Shown here one piece after another: positions 28,695 through 37,286 of a stretch of DNA of 64,000 nt. Each line of letters starts with the position of its first letter. The stretch's first letter is position 1. The stretch spans positions 1-64,000 of the forward strand of contig NZ_AORV01000042.1 in assembly GCF_000350485.1 (NCBI RefSeq), read 5' to 3'. Made by a program: the position numbers and the translations under genes. A model generated the notes under the pieces. It had not been told where the DNA came from. It did not search any database and worked only from the letters and a program-made list of their open reading frames with translations. Source of the stretch: Ruminiclostridium cellobioparum subsp. termitidis CT1112 (GTDB lineage Bacteria > Bacillota > Clostridia > Acetivibrionales > DSM-1351).

Positions 28695-28727
28695 ATTATA
28701 CATAGTTAATTTACAAAAGTTTGTCAA
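28695..28727 (-). promoter_or_regulatory. spoIIG-type Spo0A-dependent promoter with long spacer
   Basis: On the minus strand a perfect -35 box TTGACA and a perfect -10 box TATAAT are separated by 21 bases instead of 17. A TTTGTCAAA sequence resembling a Spo0A box overlaps the -35 box on the other strand. The Bacillus spoIIG promoter has the same design (22-base spacer, Spo0A bound at -35). It lies about 125 bases upstream of spoIIGA. Confidence 0.6.
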
Positions 28728-28824
28728 AAACAAATGTAGAAAAAGAAATATTGTGTGACAAGAAAACTCACCGGGCTCATTTCTTTATCAAAATAATATA
28801 TAAATTCCTATACTGAAGAAACTA

Positions 28825-28878
28825 AAATAAGCAGCATATGCTCCTGCCAACCTGCCAGGGAGCATATGCTGCTTATTT
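28825..28878. terminator. Long perfect hairpin between spoIIGA and the Bce genes
   Basis: A 20-bp perfect inverted repeat (28825-28844 with 28859-28878), AAATAAGCAGCATATGCTCC, surrounds a 14-base loop. It lies about 40 bases downstream of the permease stop codon. A-rich and T-rich ends on each side allow it to act in both directions; it most likely terminates the Bce transporter transcript. Apart from this hairpin and the spoIIG-type promoter, nothing else was recognised between 28571 and 28916. Confidence 0.7.
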
Positions 28879-28916
28879 CAGATCTTCCTATCCAGTACAA
28901 TATTCTATATATTCTA

Positions 28917-30896
28917 CTAGTTCATTTGCCTGACTATGCTGTAGTATACTTTGGATGTAAATATATAACTCAGTCCGTACAACACTGCAAAAATACAGGA
29001 TACAACAACACCCGTCACAATTATTAATGTCCGGTTGTACAGGAACAGTACACCCAGCAGTTCTGTGATCATTCCAAACCCGGCCAGTGTATGAAGGACT
29101 GCAAATACCAGCGGCAGGAAGAATACCAGGAGAATCTGGCGTTTGATGGTGCCTTTTACCTCCGCATCACTCATGCCTACCTTCTGCATGATATTGAATT
29201 TATCCCTGTCATCAAAACCTTCGGTTATCTGCTTGTAGTACATTATCAAGAGCAGGCACATACTGAATATGATACCGAAGAATATTCCAAGAAACAGCAA
29301 TCCTCCGTTCATTGAAACTGTTTCGCCACGGCCCGCTATTCCATTCTTTAATAAAACGACTTCTTTTTTATCCTTGAACCAGCCGCTTAAGAGATTTGCA
29401 AATTCTTTTTTATTCTTATCCTCTCCATTTACCTGAAAGGCTATGGAATCAGTAAAATCCTTTTCCGGGTTGCCTGCCTCCGCCATAATCTTTTTTGCTG
29501 TATTTTGATCCTTCACAATGAAATAATAATCCTGGCCAAACCGCGCGACCGAAGATTTTCGATCAAAGTTCGTTTGGGTCAATTCCTTTTTTACCGTGTA
29601 GGTATCACTGCCAAAAAGTACACTGCTGAAACCGAAATCAGCCCCTGTGGAATATACCAGAACCTCATTTTCCCCAAGTTCTACGTTCTGACGCTCCATC
29701 TGATTATACTCCTGAAGCGTAATCAGCTTTATGGTTTCAACATTGGATTGAAACCCGTTCCCTGATTTTTTAACAAATTTGTTATCAGTTTTAAGTGCAT
29801 TGGTATCCATATAGGCATAGGAAATTTTATCATAGACATTTACATGTGCTTCCCCGGACAGCTGGGACAGCATGGAATCCAATCGGTTTCTGTCTATGGA
29901 AGCGCCTGTCCTATAATCAATCCGAAAATCAAAGGGGTATTGAAAATCAAGTACACCGGATGTTCCAAACCACAGAGCGGCCGTACATAACAATGTAATT
30001 ATGGTCATGGTACTGAATATGCATATATTGGCCAGGCTGGCAGCACTTTTCTTCATTCGGTACAGCATTCCCGATATGGTGGTGTAATTTGCCTTGCGGT
30101 AATAAAAGTTCCTGTTTTCCTTGAGTATGCGGAGCAGCGCAAGTATCCCGGCCTTGAAGAAAAAGTGTGTTCCCAGTACTACCAGAGCAACTGCCAGAAG
30201 AAAATCAGTGAAAATACCTGAATCAACTTTTGAGACTATGGCGATATAATATCCCGCCGCAAGTAATACTATTCCCAGCAGAGCAGATATCCAGAGGCGT
30301 TTCGGGGGTTTTTCCCCTGATTTTGCCCCCTTCATCAAATCATTGGGATTCGATTTGAATACCTGCACCAGATTCACTATCAAATTGAGCAGACTGATCC
30401 CTACAAAGTAATAAAATGATATTTTAAGAGCAACGAAACTAAAAGTAAATCCAGTGTCTACCGGCAATCGTGTAAGATTCAGCAGCACAAGGAACAGCAG
30501 TTTTGAAAAAACTACTCCAAGAATGATTCCGCCTGTAAATATAACAAGAAAAATATACATGGTCTCAAAGAACATCATAATGGCTATATGCTTTTTCTCA
30601 AGCCCGAGAATACTGTATAATCCCAGCTCCAGCTTCCTTCTCTTTATAAGAAAACTGTTTGAGTACAATAAAAACGGTACCAATATAACGCCCAGGAGAA
30701 AAAGGCCAATCCCCATAAGAACCACTAAATAAGCACTATGAGGAAGCTTTTTCATCAACTCATTATTCATTATGGATGAAAAAACGAAGAATACAAAAAC
30801 TGAGAATATTCCTGCAAGCATATATGGAAAGTACGTTATTCCATTTTTCTTAATACCCACAAAAGCCAGCTTTGGCAGAAGAAACATCTTATTCAT
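28917..30896 (-). CDS. BceB-type ABC transporter permease
   Basis: This is the permease of a peptide-antibiotic sensing and resistance transporter (bacitracin/lantibiotic type). At 659 residues it has one helix pair, then about eight more membrane helices, and a large extracellular domain of about 220 residues between helices 7 and 8, the hallmark of BceB proteins. FtsX-like membrane segments are recognisable (for example MKKSAASLANICIFSTMTI). It overlaps the ATPase gene by eight bases. Such permeases also form a sensory complex with the partner kinase; the substrate cannot be read from sequence. Confidence 0.9.
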   Translation of the reverse strand: MNKMFLLPKLAFVGIKKNGITYFPYMLAGIFSVFVFFVFSSIMNNELMKKLPHSAYLVVLMGIGLFLLGVILVPFLLYSNSFLIKRRKLELGLYSILGLEKKHIAIMMFFETMYIFLVIFTGGIILGVVFSKLLFLVLLNLTRLPVDTGFTFSFVALKISFYYFVGISLLNLIVNLVQVFKSNPNDLMKGAKSGEKPPKRLWISALLGIVLLAAGYYIAIVSKVDSGIFTDFLLAVALVVLGTHFFFKAGILALLRILKENRNFYYRKANYTTISGMLYRMKKSAASLANICIFSTMTIITLLCTAALWFGTSGVLDFQYPFDFRIDYRTGASIDRNRLDSMLSQLSGEAHVNVYDKISYAYMDTNALKTDNKFVKKSGNGFQSNVETIKLITLQEYNQMERQNVELGENEVLVYSTGADFGFSSVLFGSDTYTVKKELTQTNFDRKSSVARFGQDYYFIVKDQNTAKKIMAEAGNPEKDFTDSIAFQVNGEDKNKKEFANLLSGWFKDKKEVVLLKNGIAGRGETVSMNGGLLFLGIFFGIIFSMCLLLIMYYKQITEGFDDRDKFNIMQKVGMSDAEVKGTIKRQILLVFFLPLVFAVLHTLAGFGMITELLGVLFLYNRTLIIVTGVVVSCIFAVLYGLSYIFTSKVYYSIVRQMN

Positions 30897-31656
30897 ACTG
30901 TGTTCCTCCTGTTTGCAGCACTGTCATGGTATCGGCTATTTTCTTAAACATTTCCTCCTTGGTGGCGTTTGCACGGTATATCTGATTGAAGACACAGCCG
31001 TCCTTGATGAACAGAACTCTGCCGGCATGGCTTGCAGCCTGTATACTGTGGGTTACCATCAATATTGTCTGACCCTCTGCATTTATTTCCGAAAAAAGTC
31101 TTAGCAATCTGGCAGAAGCCTTGGAGTCAAGAGCACCGGTAGGTTCATCTGCCAGAACAATCTTGGGATTTGTTATCAGGGCCCTGGCTGCCGCTGCCCT
31201 CTGCTTCTCACCGCCCGATACCTCATATGGATATTTTTGCAGCAGCTGGTCAATTCCCAGCTTTTTGGCCAACGGTTCCAGTCTCCTGTGCATTTCATCA
31301 TAGGAATGGCCCGATAAAACAAGGGGCAAAAAAATGTTATCCTGCAAGGAAAACGTATCCAATAGATTAAAATCCTGAAAAACAAAGCCCAGATTATCCC
31401 TTCGGAAAGCCGAAAGCTCACCTTGCTTTATTTTTGACAAATCCCTGCCGTCCAGCATGACCTGTCCGCTGGTGGCCTTATCAATAGAAGCCAGAATATT
31501 CAGAAGCGTTGTCTTGCCGGAGCCCGACTCTCCCATTATTGCCACATATTCACCTTTCTCAACCGAGAAGGTGACACTGTCCAAAGCCTGTACCTTATTT
31601 CCTCCAAAGCGTGAAGTGTATATCTTCTTTACATTTTTAATTTCTAAAAGTGCCAT
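30889..31656 (-). CDS. BceA-type ABC transporter ATP-binding protein
   Basis: This 255-residue ATPase of the MacB/LolD/BceA branch has Walker A GESGSGKTTLLN (near residue 41), signature VSGGEKQRAAAARAL (near 147), Walker B IVLADEPTGALD and the switch histidine in VTHS. I start at ATG 31656, which follows GGAGG by five bases; the open frame extends 27 codons further upstream. It energises the overlapping permease. A BceR-type operator lies about 170 bases upstream. Confidence 0.93.
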   Translation of the reverse strand: MALLEIKNVKKIYTSRFGGNKVQALDSVTFSVEKGEYVAIMGESGSGKTTLLNILASIDKATSGQVMLDGRDLSKIKQGELSAFRRDNLGFVFQDFNLLDTFSLQDNIFLPLVLSGHSYDEMHRRLEPLAKKLGIDQLLQKYPYEVSGGEKQRAAAARALITNPKIVLADEPTGALDSKASARLLRLFSEINAEGQTILMVTHSIQAASHAGRVLFIKDGCVFNQIYRANATKEEMFKKIADTMTVLQTGGTQYE

Positions 31657-31823
31657 GTTAACCTCCATAAATCGTATTGTTGCTTTGAGCCGAACAGCGG
31701 CCATAATATTTCCGGAACTGGCCGTGTGCTTTTTCATTTGTCAATAAAAATACCTTATGGATATATTATGGAATATTTAGAAATTGGCTGCCATAGACCT
31801 GACTTACATTTCCACGGTTAACC

Positions 31824-31837
31824 TTACATTTCTGTAA
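31824..31837 (-). promoter_or_regulatory. Predicted BceR-type operator upstream of the transporter
   Basis: The sequence TTACA-TTTC-TGTAA matches exactly the inverted repeat bound by BceR-like regulators (TnACA-N4-TGTAA). A second half-site TTACATTTC lies about 20 bases nearer the transporter genes (near 31804), which resembles the main-plus-secondary-site layout known for this family. The site lies between the kinase stop codon and the ATPase start, where a BceR-controlled transporter promoter is expected. Confidence 0.65.
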
Positions 31838-31854
31838 GGTATGTTTTTGTTCTC

Positions 31855-32868
31855 TTAAAAAGTCCTGACCGAGACATCTATGCAGGCTTTTGTACCCCTG
31901 CCCACCTCTGAAAAAACCTCTATTCTATGGGACAATTTGTCCAGGACCTGTTTGCATAAATAAAGACCAATTCCGGTAGATCTCTTGTCAAACCGTCCGT
32001 TATATCCTGTAAAGCCTTTTTCAAAAATCCTCGGCAAATCTTCAGACTTGATTCCAATGCCGGTATCCTGAATAACAAGCCATTCTTTATTATTGTTTTT
32101 TTCCAGACTTATTGTTATACCTCCGACTGGAGTATACTTGACAGCATTGGTAATAAGCTGTTCTATAACAAATAAAAGCCACTTTTCGTCGGTTATGACC
32201 TTACAGTCAAAGTCCATGATATCAATGGAAAGCCTACTGTTGATAAACAATACGGCATTTCTTTTAACAGCCTGGTTGACAATATCCTTTAGCCGGTATT
32301 CCCTCAAAATCATATCGGAAGACATGCTTTCCAGCCTGAGATAATGCATTACCATTTCTATATATTGTTCGATTTTAAACAATTCTTCCTGCAAGGCATA
32401 AGAACTTATCTCCTTCTCATCATTCTGGAGCATGAGCCTCATTGCCGCCAGAGGTGTTTTTATCTGATGGGCCCACAGCGAGTAATAATCCTTCATTTCC
32501 GACTCTTTGAGATTTGTATTGAACTGTAATTGCTGCATATCCTCATACAAGCCCCTGATAATCTCCTGATATTGTGTTTCCTTCCGGTCGGTTGCCTGAG
32601 GCAGCAGTTCAATCACATTTTCAAGATTTGAACACATTTCTTCAGTTTTTACTATCCTGTCAGCATACTCCGTAAAATCCCATACACTGATGCACAGACT
32701 TATAAAAATGGAGATATAGACACCGTAAAGTAGCTTGTCCAGATTTTCCAACTGATACAGTGCACATATGGCACCAAAAATGAGCTGGTACAGAAGAAAC
32801 ATCAAGATTACTTTTCGCCTGTCCCTGACATATTGCAGTAACATTCCTAAAGAGTGCCTGTCCCTCAT
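31855..32868 (-). CDS. BceS-type intramembrane-sensing histidine kinase
   Basis: This 337-residue kinase has two N-terminal membrane helices joined by a very short extracellular loop, so it cannot bind a ligand by itself. Such kinases are activated through contact with the BceAB-type transporter. The phospho-acceptor histidine lies in SLWAHQIKTPLAAM, with ATPase motifs near the end (DTGIGIKSEDLPRIFEKGFTG). I start at ATG 32868 directly after GGAGGTTAAT; the frame stays open for 59 further codons through a structured leader, so an extended form cannot be excluded. It follows the regulator gene by about 190 bases. Confidence 0.88.
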   Translation of the reverse strand: MRDRHSLGMLLQYVRDRRKVILMFLLYQLIFGAICALYQLENLDKLLYGVYISIFISLCISVWDFTEYADRIVKTEEMCSNLENVIELLPQATDRKETQYQEIIRGLYEDMQQLQFNTNLKESEMKDYYSLWAHQIKTPLAAMRLMLQNDEKEISSYALQEELFKIEQYIEMVMHYLRLESMSSDMILREYRLKDIVNQAVKRNAVLFINSRLSIDIMDFDCKVITDEKWLLFVIEQLITNAVKYTPVGGITISLEKNNNKEWLVIQDTGIGIKSEDLPRIFEKGFTGYNGRFDKRSTGIGLYLCKQVLDKLSHRIEVFSEVGRGTKACIDVSVRTF

Positions 32869-33060
32869 ATTAACCTCCATGAGCCACATTCGTGGCCACA
32901 AAATGTTATGCAAGTATTTATCCTTTATCGCAATGTGGCGAATAAAGGAGGTTAATTGGCCATGTGCGCTTTCAAAGTATTGGTAAATACTTTGAATATT
33001 TCGCACGGCCATAAATTCACAGGTTAGTTTGGAAGGCGAACGCAAGTGAAGTCTTTCAAG
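32869..33060 (-). promoter_or_regulatory. Structured leader before the kinase gene, with anti-RBS
   Basis: This 192-base stretch between regulator and kinase is rich in inverted repeats on the minus strand. CAAAGTATT pairs with AATACTTTG (32973-32994), flanked by partly matching GGCC/GTGCG blocks. CCTTTATTCGC pairs with GCGATAAAGG (near 32920-32950). ATTAACCTCC (complement of 32947-32956) is perfectly complementary to GGAGGTTAAT (complement of 32869-32878), the ribosome-binding site of the kinase. The last two stems share bases, so they may be mutually exclusive. This suggests translational control of the kinase; function is inferred. Confidence 0.5.
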
Positions 33061-33735
33061 CTAACCACCTATAATATATCCCAGACCTTTTTTAGTCTGT
33101 ATAAAATTTTCAATGGAAGCGTCCTCCAATTTTTTGCGCAATCTGGTCATGTTTACCGTAAGTGTGTTGTCATCCACAAAGCAATCATTATCCCACAGGC
33201 GCTTCATAATTTGCTCCCGACTCACTATCCTTCCAATATTTTCATAGAGCAGCTGTATGATCCTCTGCTCATTCTTGGTAAGCTCCAGCTTTTGATCACG
33301 GTATATCAGAGTCCCGTCCATAGAATTGAACAAAACGCCATTATGCTCCTGGTAAGCCGTCTGTTCATTGTAAGCATAAGTTCTTCTTAATATTGCCTGG
33401 ACCTTGGCTGTAAGCACCTCAAAATCAAAGGGCTTTGAAATAAAGTCATCTCCCCCCATATTTACAGCCATTACGATATTCATATTATCACCGGCGGAGG
33501 AAATAAAAATCACAGGGATCTTGGATAGCTTTCTGATCTCGGTACACCAGTAAAAACCGTTATAAAATGGGAGGGATATATCCATCAATACCAACTGGGG
33601 ATCAAACTTTATAAATTCTCCCACAACATTGTTGAAATCACCGACACGATGCACGTCATAGCCCCACCTTTGCAGATGCTTTTTGATCTCTGCCGAAATT
33701 ACACCGTCATCTTCAACAAGAAAAATTTTATACAT
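33061..33735 (-). CDS. BceR-type response regulator (OmpR family)
   Basis: This 224-residue regulator has a receiver domain (acidic pair EDD at 8-10, phospho-acceptor Asp in LVLMDISLP near residue 52, lysine in FISKPFDFE) and a C-terminal winged-helix DNA-binding domain (LTKNEQRIIQLLYEN; DDNTLTVNMTRLRKKL). The position next to an intramembrane-sensing kinase and a BceAB-type transporter gives the specific assignment. The predicted target is the operator at 31824. The inverted TGTAA-N5-TTACA at 33802-33816, upstream of this gene, could also be a binding site. Confidence 0.92.
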   Translation of the reverse strand: MYKIFLVEDDGVISAEIKKHLQRWGYDVHRVGDFNNVVGEFIKFDPQLVLMDISLPFYNGFYWCTEIRKLSKIPVIFISSAGDNMNIVMAVNMGGDDFISKPFDFEVLTAKVQAILRRTYAYNEQTAYQEHNGVLFNSMDGTLIYRDQKLELTKNEQRIIQLLYENIGRIVSREQIMKRLWDNDCFVDDNTLTVNMTRLRKKLEDASIENFIQTKKGLGYIIGG

Positions 33736-33814
33736 GGTACACTTCCTTTGAAAATTTATTCAAACTCTATAATCAGCATAAACTTGCAACTGCAAAGCTG
33801 TGTAACAATTTTAC

Positions 33815-34183
33815 AAGTTAACTTAACGTGTTGTGCTAGTTATTTTAATTTTTGCTTTACCTTTTTAATTTTTTTATATCAAATGGTAACTTCCGTACTA
33901 ACTTCATGAAATAAGGATGCCCCCAAAACAATTACGAAAATTGTATCGCCTCATTTAAAGCGGTTTTGCCGTCGCTCAAACTCGACCTCCTGTCTTGATT
34001 TGAAGCTCAAAGCAACGTCCTGTTGCTTTGCCGGCAAAACCACTTTACCTTCGTCGACAATTTACCGCAATTGTTTTTAACTGTGCATCTTATTTCATGA
34101 AGTTGTACTCACGTACCAGTTGATTCTGATTAAATCTATCTGTAAAGCAAAACAAAATTTTAATTAGCACAACGGGTCAACTT
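33815..34183. repeat. 369-bp imperfect palindrome (MITE-like or structured RNA)
   Basis: Nearly the whole non-coding gap between bceR and ftsZ forms two matching arms. The ends match as AAGTTAAC...GTTGTGCTA against TAGCACAAC...GTCAACTT. Further in, ACTTCATGAAATAAG (33900) matches CTTATTTCATGAAGT (34089), and CGGTTTTGCCG (33961) resembles the complement of CCGGCAAAACCA (34031). The centre is near 34000. No open frame with a start signal lies inside. The arms have diverged by small insertions, so it is old. With the terminator after it, this fills the gap. Confidence 0.65.
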
Positions 34184-34187
34184 ATTA

Positions 34188-34233
34188 AAAAGGAAGTGCA
34201 CATTCCACTTTAACAGTAGTCTGCGGCACTTCC
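34188..34233 (-). terminator. Terminator after ftsZ
   Basis: On the minus strand GGAAGTGC (from 34233) pairs with GCACTTCC (to 34192) and is followed directly by five T. The loop is long (about 26 bases) and may hold extra pairing. It begins about 30 bases after the ftsZ stop codon and abuts the large palindrome. Confidence 0.65.
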
Positions 34234-34263
34234 CAGATATTTTACCATATTCTTAATATTCCA

Positions 34264-35397
34264 TTATTTAAATCTGTTCCTTCTCAGGAAGGTTGGTATG
34301 TCCAGCTCGTTATCAGAAGAAACTGCATTGGCATTATTCTTTTCAGCAGTTGCTGCTGCGTAGCTGCTGCTGTCATGAGCCGGAACAGCCGTCGATACCT
34401 GCTTTGGCTTTTCAGCAGGTTTGTCAAATTTCTTTAGAACCGGACTGTTCTCAAAACCTGTGGCTATAACCGTTATCATCAATTCATCCTTAAGGTTGTC
34501 GTCAATAACAGCTCCAAATATGATATTTGCTTCGGGATCTGCCGACTTCTGAACAAGCTCTGCTGCCGTGTTAACTTCAAACAAACCCAGATCGGGACCA
34601 CCGGTAATATTCACCAGTACTCTTCTTGCCCCTTCGATTGAAGTTTCCAGCAGAGGACTCTGAATTGCCTGTCTTGCCGCTTCTTCTGCCCTGCTTTCAC
34701 CATTGGCTCTTCCTATACCCATATGGGCAAGGCCGGAACTCAGCATTATAGTCTTAACATCTGCAAAGTCAAGATTTACCAAGCCAGGTACGGCTATCAA
34801 ATCGGATATACCCTGAACACCCTGTCGAAGCACATCATCAGCCATTCTAAAAGCTTCCACCATAGTAGTGCGCTTTTCCACAACCTGAAGCAATCTGTCA
34901 TTTGGAATGGTGACAAGTGAATCCACTGAATTTTTAAGGTTCTCTATTCCTCTTTCAGCATGCTGCATACGCGTTCTGCTTTCAAACATAAAGGGTTTTG
35001 TAACAACCGCTACTGTCAGAATTCCCATTTCCCTGGCCAGCTGTGCTACCACGGGAGCAGCACCCGTACCGGTTCCGCCGCCCATACCTGCGGTTACAAA
35101 TACCATGTCTGCACCTTTTATTGCCTGGGCGATTTCATCTCTGCTTTCATTTGCCGCCTTTTCTCCGATATCGGGATTAGCACCTGCTCCAAGACCCTTT
35201 GTAAGCTTGTCTCCAATTTGAATCTTGGTGTTTGCCTTGGATAAAAACAAAGCCTGTTTATCTGTATTTATAGCTATAAAATCCACACCTCTAAGTCCTG
35301 CATCAATCATCCTGTTAACGGCATTGTTTCCTCCTCCGCCGCATCCTACTACCTTTATCTGGGCAAAATGATCCATATCAATCTCGAAATCTAGCAA
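34264..35397 (-). CDS. ftsZ: Cell division GTPase FtsZ
   Basis: FtsZ polymerises into the cytokinetic Z-ring. The 377-residue protein has the GTP-binding core with [16 protein letters not shown] at the N-terminus, the tubulin signature [15 protein letters not shown] (near residue 104) and the T7 synergy region. A low-complexity linker precedes the conserved C-terminal peptide [16 protein letters not shown], which binds FtsA and SepF. It follows ftsA with a 148-base gap and is the last gene of the division cluster, before a terminator. Confidence 0.99.
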   Translation of the reverse strand: MLDFEIDMDHFAQIKVVGCGGGGNNAVNRMIDAGLRGVDFIAINTDKQALFLSKANTKIQIGDKLTKGLGAGANPDIGEKAANESRDEIAQAIKGADMVFVTAGMGGGTGTGAAPVVAQLAREMGILTVAVVTKPFMFESRTRMQHAERGIENLKNSVDSLVTIPNDRLLQVVEKRTTMVEAFRMADDVLRQGVQGISDLIAVPGLVNLDFADVKTIMLSSGLAHMGIGRANGESRAEEAARQAIQSPLLETSIEGARRVLVNITGGPDLGLFEVNTAAELVQKSADPEANIIFGAVIDDNLKDELMITVIATGFENSPVLKKFDKPAEKPKQVSTAVPAHDSSSYAAATAEKNNANAVSSDNELDIPTFLRRNRFK

Positions 35398-35545
35398 AGT
35401 AAATCCCCCTTTAGCATTGGTAAATTAGACTTGAATTGCCTACCTGTGTATATTGATTAAATGGTTAATAATCCAAAAAAGTTATAAAAAGCACATAATA
35501 ATAATATAGTAAAAATGTAATTTAGGCAAGTTTTGTTTATATTGC

Positions 35546-36781
35546 CTAATAAAAAAAATCTTTCAAAGCACTGATAACCTTCTTGAGAAAGGTTCGTTCC
35601 CTGACCTTTTTATTGGCTTTGGGAATACTCTTTATACTGATGGTGCTTGCTTCCTTGTCCTGCCGGGCTATATACTTCACCATCCCTGCTGCAGTACAGT
35701 AATCAAGTGTGGGTATGTTTTTCACTTTTGGAGCGGCAACCCTGACAGGGATGTCAAAAATGTCATATGCTATCTGCATGGCACCATCCAGGGTGGATAT
35801 CCCGTTTCCCGAAAGTACAACTCCCGCACCATAGCTGCCGGGGCAATTTGTATAGACAAGGTCTTTGCAGAGGCTGAATATTTCATATACTCTTGCCTCT
35901 ATAACTTCTATCGCATCGGAAACCTTTATATTTTTCTTGAAACTCTCGCTCAGATCATTAACAGATATTTCCTGGTCATTTTTGATAAGTGTGGTCAATG
36001 CCAGTTGGAATTGTCTTTTGATTTTTTCAGATTCGGCATAAGTCATTTTCAGCGCTATCGATAAATCATTTGTGATATGATCCCCGCCTACAGGAAGGCA
36101 TCTGTTCATCACAAGCTTTTCATCCTTATACACACTGATCTCGGTGGTCCCCCCGCCAATATCAATGAGTATGACGCCCATATCTTTTTCATCAGGGAGC
36201 AGAATGCATTCTCCCGCGGCAAAACCTTCGGCAATGAGTCCGTCCACCTTGATTCCCGCTTTTTCCATACTTCTGACAATGTTCTGTATGGAAATAATTT
36301 TCCCAACCACGACGTCAAAATCCCCTTCAAGCTTGGTTCCCTTCATTCCCACAGGATCGTTTATCCCATCATAACCGTCGACAATAAACTGTCTGGGAAC
36401 CACATCGATTATCTCACTGTCATCAGGTATTGAAATGGTTCCGGCCGCATAAAGCAGCTTTTCCACATCATGCCTGGAGATTTCCCTGGAATCGCTGGCT
36501 ATATTCGTATATGTCTTATGATTGATGATATCAACATGCAGACCGGAGATGTTGACGTAGGCTGAACCAACCTTCAATTCTGCCTGGGCTTCCGCTTTTT
36601 TTACAGAACTTTGTATTGAATTGGAGGTAGCTTCAATGTCAACAATTATTCCTTTTTTTATACCCGAACAGCTTTCAATACCTTTGCCTAAAATTTCAAC
36701 TTCACCTGTATTATTGGTTTTTCCAATTACGGTGCTTACTTTTGAAGTTCCTATATCCACTCCTACAATAACATCAGACAC
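35546..36781 (-). CDS. ftsA: Cell division protein FtsA
   Basis: FtsA is an actin-fold ATPase that tethers FtsZ to the membrane. The 411-residue protein has phosphate-binding loop 1 VGVDIGTSKVSTVIG, the second phosphate loop VILIDIGGGTTEISVY (near residue 206), the adenosine motif GAGVVLSGNGISTLDG, and a C-terminal basic amphipathic membrane-targeting helix (FLKKVISALKDFFY). The position between sbp and ftsZ is standard. Confidence 0.97.
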   Translation of the reverse strand: MSDVIVGVDIGTSKVSTVIGKTNNTGEVEILGKGIESCSGIKKGIIVDIEATSNSIQSSVKKAEAQAELKVGSAYVNISGLHVDIINHKTYTNIASDSREISRHDVEKLLYAAGTISIPDDSEIIDVVPRQFIVDGYDGINDPVGMKGTKLEGDFDVVVGKIISIQNIVRSMEKAGIKVDGLIAEGFAAGECILLPDEKDMGVILIDIGGGTTEISVYKDEKLVMNRCLPVGGDHITNDLSIALKMTYAESEKIKRQFQLALTTLIKNDQEISVNDLSESFKKNIKVSDAIEVIEARVYEIFSLCKDLVYTNCPGSYGAGVVLSGNGISTLDGAMQIAYDIFDIPVRVAAPKVKNIPTLDYCTAAGMVKYIARQDKEASTISIKSIPKANKKVRERTFLKKVISALKDFFY

Positions 36782-36827
36782 GAAACTGCCCCCCTAATTT
36801 ATGCATCAAAAATGCCTCGAAATGCGC

Positions 36828-37190
36828 TTAAAGATCCTCTTTTACTATATTATCTTTTTTGAGAAATTTATTCAATAGATATCTTCTAATTAAAGCAAAG
36901 TTTAAAAAGAGCCTGTTTCCAAATGCAAATATTGCGGCAAGATATATCTGAATTCCCAGTTTGTCTCCAATATATGCCAGACCTGCGGCCAGCAAAGCAT
37001 TTCCAAAAAATCCGGATAAAAATATTCTCATTTCGAATTTTTTGTTTATGGTGGCAACTATTCCCCCGAATACCGAGTCCATGGCGGCCAGAATTGCAAC
37101 AGCCACATATGTAAAGTATTGGGACGGAATGGTAATTGGAATGAACAGTCCAATAAGTATTCCTAAAATTAATCCTAATATTGGTATCAT
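36828..37190 (-). CDS. sbp: Small basic membrane protein Sbp (DUF1290)
   Basis: This 120-residue protein has about four membrane helices and the conserved N-terminus PILGLILGILIGLFIPI. Sbp is found next to ftsA/ftsQ across Firmicutes and Actinobacteria; its biochemical function is unknown. The C-terminus is basic (RRYLLNKFLKKDN). It is about 50 bases upstream of ftsA, in the same operon. Confidence 0.92.
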   Translation of the reverse strand: MIPILGLILGILIGLFIPITIPSQYFTYVAVAILAAMDSVFGGIVATINKKFEMRIFLSGFFGNALLAAGLAYIGDKLGIQIYLAAIFAFGNRLFLNFALIRRYLLNKFLKKDNIVKEDL

Positions 37191-37286
37191 AGCATTTTAC
37201 TCCTTTTCTCTCTTGTTGTCTGTTAAATATTTTTAGATTGGCATTAGCTTTACTTGATTATATGTATAATTCCGCCTGTAAAACCA

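Noticed and set aside
33736-33909. Small plus-strand frame (ending near 33909) upstream of bceR
   Set aside because: It starts inside bceR in antisense and runs through the promoter and palindrome; no ribosome-binding site or protein-like composition.
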